This document shows positions 8,064 through 11,254 of a stretch of DNA of 11,254 bases, piece after piece. This DNA is from CAZJUO01 sp964549245 (GTDB taxonomy: Bacteria > Patescibacteriota > Patescibacteriia > UBA10025 > JAHIVO01), in assembly GCA_964549245.1 (NCBI GenBank), contig CAZJUO010000038.1, forward strand, positions 1 to 11,254. Reading direction: 5' to 3'. The notes beneath the pieces are model-generated. The model saw only the letters and a list, made by a program, of their open reading frames with translations, did not search any database and was not told the origin of the DNA. The position numbers were made by a program, and so were the translations under genes. Each line of letters begins with the position of its first letter. Position 1 is the first letter of the stretch.

Positions 8064-8447
8064 TTAACGCCGTACTACTTTACGCGATAAAAAGAAAAAT
8101 TCTAATAATAGTAATAATAAAATTACCAAACCAATGCTCCACCAGTGAAAAAAGTTAGCGCTCTGCATAAACAAAGCCGCAACCAGCAAGATAGCCAGCC
8201 AAAAAGCCTGCCTAGTAGCAATTCCCAAAAACCTGAAAATGACCATGTCTTTGGTAAACCATACCCGGATAAAAAAGCCCAGCAAGGAAAAGGTGCCTAC
8301 CAAAGCGAAAAATAAACTGAAATAAAACAAAGTAAAACCAACCAAACCGGCCTCTTCCGGATTTATGTAAAATAAGACAATCAACCAGGCCAACCAGCAG
8401 ACAAAGGTGGTTGTGGTCATGAGAATGAGGTATTTTTTTAATGACAT
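8064..8447 (-). CDS. Four-helix membrane protein of unknown function (127 aa)
   Basis: A small, very hydrophobic protein with four predicted membrane helices, at about residues 6-28, 35-62, 80-97 and 102-121. Charge placement follows the positive-inside rule with both ends in the cytoplasm: K4/K5 at the N-terminus, R61-K66-R72-R79 in the middle loop, and RKVVRR at the C-terminus. The two outside loops are short (NPEEAG and MQSANFFHWW). There is no signal peptidase site, Cys motif or recognisable catalytic residue, and I cannot name the family. It is the first gene after the strongest promoter in the window (8492-8520) and ends 14 nt before pheS, so it should be cotranscribed with pheS. The start at 8447 is the first ATG after that promoter and has no SD. 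Functional linkage to aminoacylation is not implied by position alone. Confidence 0.85.
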   Translation of the reverse strand: MSLKKYLILMTTTTFVCWLAWLIVLFYINPEEAGLVGFTLFYFSLFFALVGTFSLLGFFIRVWFTKDMVIFRFLGIATRQAFWLAILLVAALFMQSANFFHWWSIGLVILLLLLLEFFFLSRKVVRR

Positions 8448-8464
8448 GAGCGGATGAATTTATT

Positions 8465-8485
8465 AAAAAAGAGGTAATTCTACCT
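8465..8485 (-). promoter_or_regulatory. Stem-loop plus U-run at predicted 5' end of the pheS transcript
   Basis: On the transcribed strand, AGGTA-GAAT-TACCT (8485-8472) forms a 5-bp stem with a 4-nt loop, followed by C and six T (8470-8465). The shape is terminator-like but the stem is short. The start point predicted from the -10 box at 8492-8497 falls at about 8485, so the hairpin would be the very first bases of the mRNA. That fits a 5' stabilising stem-loop better than an attenuator, since termination so close to initiation is unlikely. If a longer transcript arrives from the DciA-like gene, it could act as a weak terminator. Confidence 0.4.
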
Positions 8486-8491
8486 ACCCCA

Positions 8492-8520
8492 ATTTTAACA
8501 CATTTTCAGTAAAATAGCAA
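8492..8520 (-). promoter_or_regulatory. Sigma-70-type promoter with extended -10, for the 127-aa gene and pheS
   Basis: On the minus strand a -35 box TTGCTA (8520-8515, 4 of 6 to TTGACA) is followed by a 17-bp spacer and the -10 box TAAAAT (8497-8492, 5 of 6). The spacer ends in TGT, giving the extended -10 form TGnTAAAAT. Spacing is ideal and the site lies in the only sizeable repeat-free gap of the window. The predicted start is about 8485, leaving a leader of about 38 nt before the ATG at 8447. This is a consensus match read by eye, without transcript data. Confidence 0.55.
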
Positions 8521-8544
8521 TAAATTTTACTAACCTATTTTTAA

Positions 8545-8556
8545 GCTAATATTAGC
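8545..8556. promoter_or_regulatory. 12-bp perfect palindrome upstream of the pheS-side promoter
   Basis: GCTAATATTAGC is a perfect self-complementary dodecamer, 25 bp upstream of the -35 box and 7 bp downstream of the stop of the DciA-like gene. As RNA it would give only a 4-bp stem, so it makes a poor terminator. A dimeric-protein operator is possible. The surrounding DNA is AT-rich, so chance remains a real alternative. Confidence 0.25.
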
Positions 8557-8563
8557 CTATTTA

Positions 8564-8857
8564 TCACGCTAAAAATCGCAGTCTTTCTACCTTGTCTGGG
8601 CCAATTTTTTTGGCCAGTTTTTCCATGATTTCCCGCTCGTGTAATTTGATTTCCTGACCCACTGCCGAGCTTAAAACAGCTATGCTCAAAGTCCGGTTTT
8701 TGACGTATAGAGCCTTTGCCTTTTTGGCGATTTCCTGGCCTAATAACTCCACGATAATCCGGTTAAAGGCGTCACATACTACGGCCGCGTCTACCTGTTG
8801 CGAAATCCCGGCTTTGTTAACCGTTTGTTGAAGTAAATTTTTTATTGAGTCGGCCAT
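8564..8857 (-). CDS. DUF721/DciA-like protein (97 aa), candidate DnaB helicase loader
   Basis: The protein fits the DUF721 (DciA) pattern: an N-terminal helical stretch, a central alpha-beta unit LYVKNRTLSIAVLSSAVGQEI (about 50-70, the 'vkn..L.v.v.ss..aqeL' part of the family), then a helix with H73 and E74, and a closing strand KVERLRFL (89-96) equivalent to the family's 'v..irf' ending. DciA proteins bind the replicative helicase DnaB and are its ancestral loaders in bacteria lacking DnaC/DnaI. The usual conserved Trp early in the domain is not evident and the protein is short, so I treat this as a probable rather than certain member. It lies 13 nt after the Cys-rich membrane protein, in the same direction, ends in TGA, and has an AT-rich leader without SD. 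Its presence between a helicase-nuclease and gyrB fits a DNA-maintenance role. Confidence 0.7.
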   Translation of the reverse strand: MADSIKNLLQQTVNKAGISQQVDAAVVCDAFNRIIVELLGQEIAKKAKALYVKNRTLSIAVLSSAVGQEIKLHEREIMEKLAKKIGPDKVERLRFLA

Positions 8858-8870
8858 TTATTATGTATTG

Positions 8871-9107
8871 TTATTGTTGTGCCCATCCGAAATCAAACCA
8901 ATTACCGAAAACGCTGGTGCAATACGTCGGGCAGGGCGGGCAGACCTCGCCTTCTGGGCATGTAGTACAGATTGCTGGCTCGCAAACCAAAGGCGCCAGC
9001 CAAAGTACAAGAGCTGCCAAAACAAAGACTATCACGACCCAAAACCACCAGCGCCGAAACAAGCTCTTTTTGCTCGGTTCAGCTTGAGGTTGTGTTTGTT
9101 GGTCCAT
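8871..9107 (-). CDS. Small single-pass membrane protein with Cys-rich C-terminus (78 aa)
   Basis: A polar N-terminus (MDQQTQPQAEPSKKS) and basic flank (R18, R19) precede one Trp-rich membrane helix (about 20-41), giving an N-in, C-out topology. The outside part is short and has six cysteines: C42, C47, C50, C56, C59 and C63, including two CxxC pairs (47/50 and 56/59) amid prolines. The tail is aromatic (VFGNWFDFGW). The residues before C42 (LAPLV) do not match a lipobox well, since -1 is Val. I do not recognise the family. Disulfides or metal binding outside the membrane are possible. It begins the 78-aa to DciA-like gene pair and lies just downstream of the 9128-9267 repeat. A TATAAT box sits at 9116-9111, only 3 nt before the ATG, with no good -35. 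Confidence 0.7.
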   Translation of the reverse strand: MDQQTQPQAEPSKKSLFRRWWFWVVIVFVLAALVLWLAPLVCEPAICTTCPEGEVCPPCPTYCTSVFGNWFDFGWAQQ

Positions 9108-9127
9108 AATATTATATTAATTAAATT

Positions 9128-9267
9128 TTGTCATTGCGAGTCCCACACCGTTTGACGGTGTGCGGACGAAGCAATCCGGCGCGTAGCGCCGCCCTGAATG
9201 TAGTGAAGGGTCTCTGTGGTATTAGTATCGAGGGATCCTTCACTTCGTTCACTCCTCGCAATGACAA
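9128..9267. repeat. Palindromic dispersed repeat with GTCATTGCGAG ends (MITE/REP-like)
   Basis: A 140-bp non-coding element bounded by a perfect 13-bp inverted repeat: ttgtcattgcgag (9128-9140) and ctcgcaatgacaa (9255-9267). Inside are three further self-complementary pairs: CACACCGT/ACGGTGTG (9144-9151 and 9155-9162, 3-nt loop), CGGCGC/GCGCCG (9177-9182 and 9186-9191, loop GTA), and agtgaagg/ccttcact (9202-9209 and 9237-9244). The motif GACGAAGCAATCC (9165-9177) is typical of the GTCATTGCGAG...GAAGCAATC repeats I recall as dispersed in many bacteria. It starts 8 bp after the helicase-nuclease stop codon, so as RNA it could act as a structured 3' end. No target duplication is obvious. Confidence 0.85.
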
Positions 9268-9275
9268 GCGAAGAG

Positions 9276-11254
9276 TTAGCCTTTCCACCGATCTTCGCAA
9301 ATATCTTTGAAATCGCAACTGTTGCACCAAAACCCCGGCGTGGCGGAAAAATCACTGGCTCTGATGTCGGTGATGACTTTTTCAAGATGTTCTTTAACGC
9401 GGGTAACGTCTTTTTCTTCAGCAGTAAAAGAAAGTTTTTTATTGGTATCAATGTAATAATACGAAAGTAAAACCGGTTTTAGCTTAAAAACGTTTCTGGC
9501 TGCATAATCATAAATTAACAGCTGTTCCTTATTATCAGCAGTCAGCTTGCCGGACTTAGGCATTTTACCGGTTTTGTAGTCTATAATCTCAACCTCTTTC
9601 TCTTTTCCGGCCGGATCGATACGGTCAATCACGCCTTTGAATACGAACTTAGAAAGCTTAATATTAAACGGCTGCTCTAAATACAAGGGGGTTGGCCAGT
9701 TACCCTTATGCAGTTCGTAAAACTCACTAAGAGCCTGCTTGCCTTTGGCGTAATATTCTTCCATGTGCTGGCGCGACAAATACCAGTCGTCAATAAAATT
9801 TTGATCATATAATTTTAAAAGTTCATCAAGGCTTGGCGCAGGCGTACCGCCGGTTTTTTTTGAACCAAATAAATCTTGCTGCTCTTTCCCGGCTCCTTCT
9901 TTCAGCTGCTTGAAAAAATGATAGAGCGTATTGTGAATCGATTTGCCAAAACTAAAGGTGTACCGCCCTTCCACCGGCACCCGCAAAATATGAGCGTACT
10001 TGAACTGCTTGGGGCAGGTAGTAAAAGCCCGTACCTGGGTGTAGCTGGCTTTGTCTGGGATGGCTTTTTGCAGCATAGTAAGCTCGCTTACTTCCCTATT
10101 TACGGTTTGTGGCGGATGCAAACGTTCAGCCACGTCCAGTTCTTCAGTGCCTGGTTTTCGTTCAAATCCGAGCTCAATCAAAAATCGTGAAGGTTTTTTG
10201 GCTCGGGCACCGCCGTAATCCTGGGCAGAAGTAAAAAATATGCCCTGCTTGCCTCTGGTCATAGCCACGTAAAACAAACGCCGTTCTTCCTCAAGGTGTA
10301 TGTCCCCTTCTGGGATAATTTCTTTGACCAATTCGTCGGGCAGTTCAATCGTCTCTTTGCGTTCAATCGACGGAAACCGCTTATCCACCAAACTGACGAT
10401 AAATACGTACGGAAATTCCAAACCCTTAGCGCCGTGCACGGTCATGATTTTAACGGCTTCCGGCCCTTCTTCCATCTGCTGGCGCAGCGAGCCCCGCTCG
10501 CCGGCCGCTTTGGCCTCATCCAACTGGTACAGAAAATGTTTGACCGTTTTATCTTCCTCCACGGCTTCAAACTGCTCTATCTCGCGGAAAAACTGGTTGA
10601 GGTTAATAATTTTCTCAAAATTTTCTGGGCTGTCTTTTTTGGTCAGGTGCTTCAAGTAACCCGAGTCTTTCATAAACTGCAAGGCCAGCGGCAGCACGCT
10701 GCGCGTGCGCGCCAGCCGGGAATGGTTTTCGATCATACTCCGTATTTTTTCCAAAGCCTGGTGCATGGCCTGGGGAATGTCAGGCACGGCGCGTGACTGC
10801 TGCAGCACTTCCCACAGGGATTTGCTTTTCTTACGGGCATAGTTAGACAAGCGCATCAGCCCCTCCGGCGGCAAATTCCAATGGGGTAAGTTTAAAACGC
10901 GCCACATAGCCGGTGATTCATGGTAATTATCAAGTAATTTTAGATAGGCTACCACGTCCATTATCTCGGAACGGAAATACAGCCCGCTGGAAGCGAGAAA
11001 TTGGTGAGGGATATCAAAACGCGACAAAGCGGTAATAAACTCTTGGGCGTAATTATTGGCCCGGACCAGAATGGCAAAATCACTCCACAACAGCTTTTTA
11101 TCCTTTTTCTTGAGGTCTACGATTTTTTTAACAACCCCGGAGGCTTCTTCTGTATTGGTCTTAAAATGCAGATGCTGGATCATCCCCTCTTTACCGACAT
11201 GCGATTTTAGCTTTTTGGAAATTTTACTTTTCAGCCGTGCGCCTTTGGAGCCAA
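9276..11254 (-). CDS. UvrD/Rep-family helicase fused to Fe-S PD-(D/E)XK nuclease, C-terminal part
   Basis: The frame stays open from the Met at 11183 to the window edge, adding 23 complete codons (GSKGARLKSKISKKLKSH...), so that Met is internal and the gene is 5'-truncated by the window. Walker A and motifs Ia-III lie outside. Positions counted from that Met: motif IV FAILVRANNYA (36-46), motif V TVHGAKGLEFPYVFI (248-262), motif VI EERRLFYVAMTR (299-310, arginine finger R310). A RecB/AddB-type nuclease follows: FGKSIHNTL (H417), FKGVIDRID (D520), EIIDYKTGK (D535, K537), QLLIY (Q554, Y558). Four Cys, C390 and C620-x2-C623-x5-C629, match the iron-sulphur staple of AddB/AdnAB-type nucleases. SF1A helicases of this kind unwind DNA and the nuclease trims ends, so a role in break processing or repair is likely. 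A linker holds QQDLF (435-439), a clamp-binding-like motif. Confidence 0.93.
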   Translation of the reverse strand, partial: GSKGARLKSKISKKLKSHVGKEGMIQHLHFKTNTEEASGVVKKIVDLKKKDKKLLWSDFAILVRANNYAQEFITALSRFDIPHQFLASSGLYFRSEIMDVVAYLKLLDNYHESPAMWRVLNLPHWNLPPEGLMRLSNYARKKSKSLWEVLQQSRAVPDIPQAMHQALEKIRSMIENHSRLARTRSVLPLALQFMKDSGYLKHLTKKDSPENFEKIINLNQFFREIEQFEAVEEDKTVKHFLYQLDEAKAAGERGSLRQQMEEGPEAVKIMTVHGAKGLEFPYVFIVSLVDKRFPSIERKETIELPDELVKEIIPEGDIHLEEERRLFYVAMTRGKQGIFFTSAQDYGGARAKKPSRFLIELGFERKPGTEELDVAERLHPPQTVNREVSELTMLQKAIPDKASYTQVRAFTTCPKQFKYAHILRVPVEGRYTFSFGKSIHNTLYHFFKQLKEGAGKEQQDLFGSKKTGGTPAPSLDELLKLYDQNFIDDWYLSRQHMEEYYAKGKQALSEFYELHKGNWPTPLYLEQPFNIKLSKFVFKGVIDRIDPAGKEKEVEIIDYKTGKMPKSGKLTADNKEQLLIYDYAARNVFKLKPVLLSYYYIDTNKKLSFTAEEKDVTRVKEHLEKVITDIRASDFSATPGFWCNSCDFKDICEDRWKG

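Noticed and set aside
8465..8485. Intrinsic terminator before the 127-aa membrane protein gene
   Set aside because: The stem is only 5 bp and starts at the predicted transcript 5' end; kept as a stem-loop with low confidence instead of a terminator.
8907..8984. Lipoprotein signal in the 78-aa protein (LAPLVC)
   Set aside because: The residue before the cysteine is Val rather than Gly, Ala or Ser, so it is a poor lipobox; a plain single-pass membrane anchor fits better.
9111..9116. Perfect TATAAT box (minus strand) 3 nt before the ATG of the 78-aa gene
   Set aside because: No acceptable -35 at 16-18 bp (best is TCGCAA), and the implied start would lie inside or past the ATG. In AT-rich DNA this can easily be chance, so I did not list it as a promoter.
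9121..9451. Small ORFs on both strands across the 9128-9267 repeat and the 3' end of the helicase gene
   Set aside because: They are translations of the palindromic repeat and antisense or shifted frames of the helicase; no family resemblance and no initiation context.
9276..11183. Reading the helicase-nuclease as a complete 635-aa gene starting at 11183
   Set aside because: The frame is open through to 11254 and the N-terminal ATPase motifs are missing, so the Met at 11183 is internal and the gene is cut by the window edge.
1..11254. Alternative genetic code with UGA read as glycine
   Set aside because: TGA closes the HAD and DciA-like genes exactly where the proteins should end, and conserved glycines are encoded by GGN; no in-frame TGA is needed in any conserved domain.
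1..11254. CRISPR array, tRNA or rRNA genes
   Set aside because: I saw no regularly spaced direct repeats and no tRNA cloverleaf or rRNA signatures on either strand; the only repeats are the two palindromic elements.

Overview
This window is a dense, one-strand bacterial gene block: every supportable gene lies on the minus strand, so transcription runs from the right end (11254) to the left end (1). Coding density is high, gaps between genes are mostly 1 to 20 nt, and no stretch over 300 bases lacks a gene. Short genes, pheS/pheT in AT-rich streamlined DNA, a DUF721/DciA-like protein, a PheS with a four-cysteine insert and dispersed GTCATT-ended palindromic repeats suggest a Patescibacteria (CPR) genome. 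That assignment is inference: no rRNA or marker set is available here. TGA is a genuine stop (HAD gene, DciA-like gene), so the UGA=Gly code of Gracilibacteria/Absconditabacteria is not in use.

Layout in transcription order. (1) 11254-9276: C-terminal part of a UvrD/Rep-type helicase fused to a PD-(D/E)XK nuclease with four iron-sulphur-type cysteines; its N-terminal ATPase half lies beyond the window. (2) 9267-9128: a 140-bp palindromic repeat with 13-bp perfect ends and internal hairpins. (3) 9107-8871 and 8857-8564: a small single-pass Cys-rich membrane protein and a DUF721/DciA-like protein, a candidate replicative-helicase loader. (4) 8563-8448: a 116-bp spacer with a convincing extended -10 promoter, a 5'-terminal stem-loop and a 12-bp palindrome. 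(5) 8447-8064: a four-helix membrane protein of unknown function. (6) 8049-7039 pheS and 6881-4542 pheT, unusually separated by a second palindromic repeat (7033-6899). (7) 4540-3560: a Na+/Ca2+-type antiporter starting 1 nt after pheT. (8) 3542-1461: gyrB. (9) 1455-343: a HAD-fold protein with all four motifs, ATGA-coupled to (10) 346-1, an unrecognised helical protein cut by the window edge.

DNA-maintenance genes (helicase-nuclease, DciA-like protein, GyrB) are interleaved with phenylalanyl-tRNA synthetase and an ion antiporter, probably as one or two long operons with a promoter ahead of the 127-aa membrane protein. The least explained part is the left end: a HAD-like protein and its coupled partner, with AT-rich DNA (about 34% G+C by hand count over 1-300, against about 49% in two sampled 60-base lines of gyrB). 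A window-wide oddity is that none of the nine visible start codons has a recognisable Shine-Dalgarno sequence.
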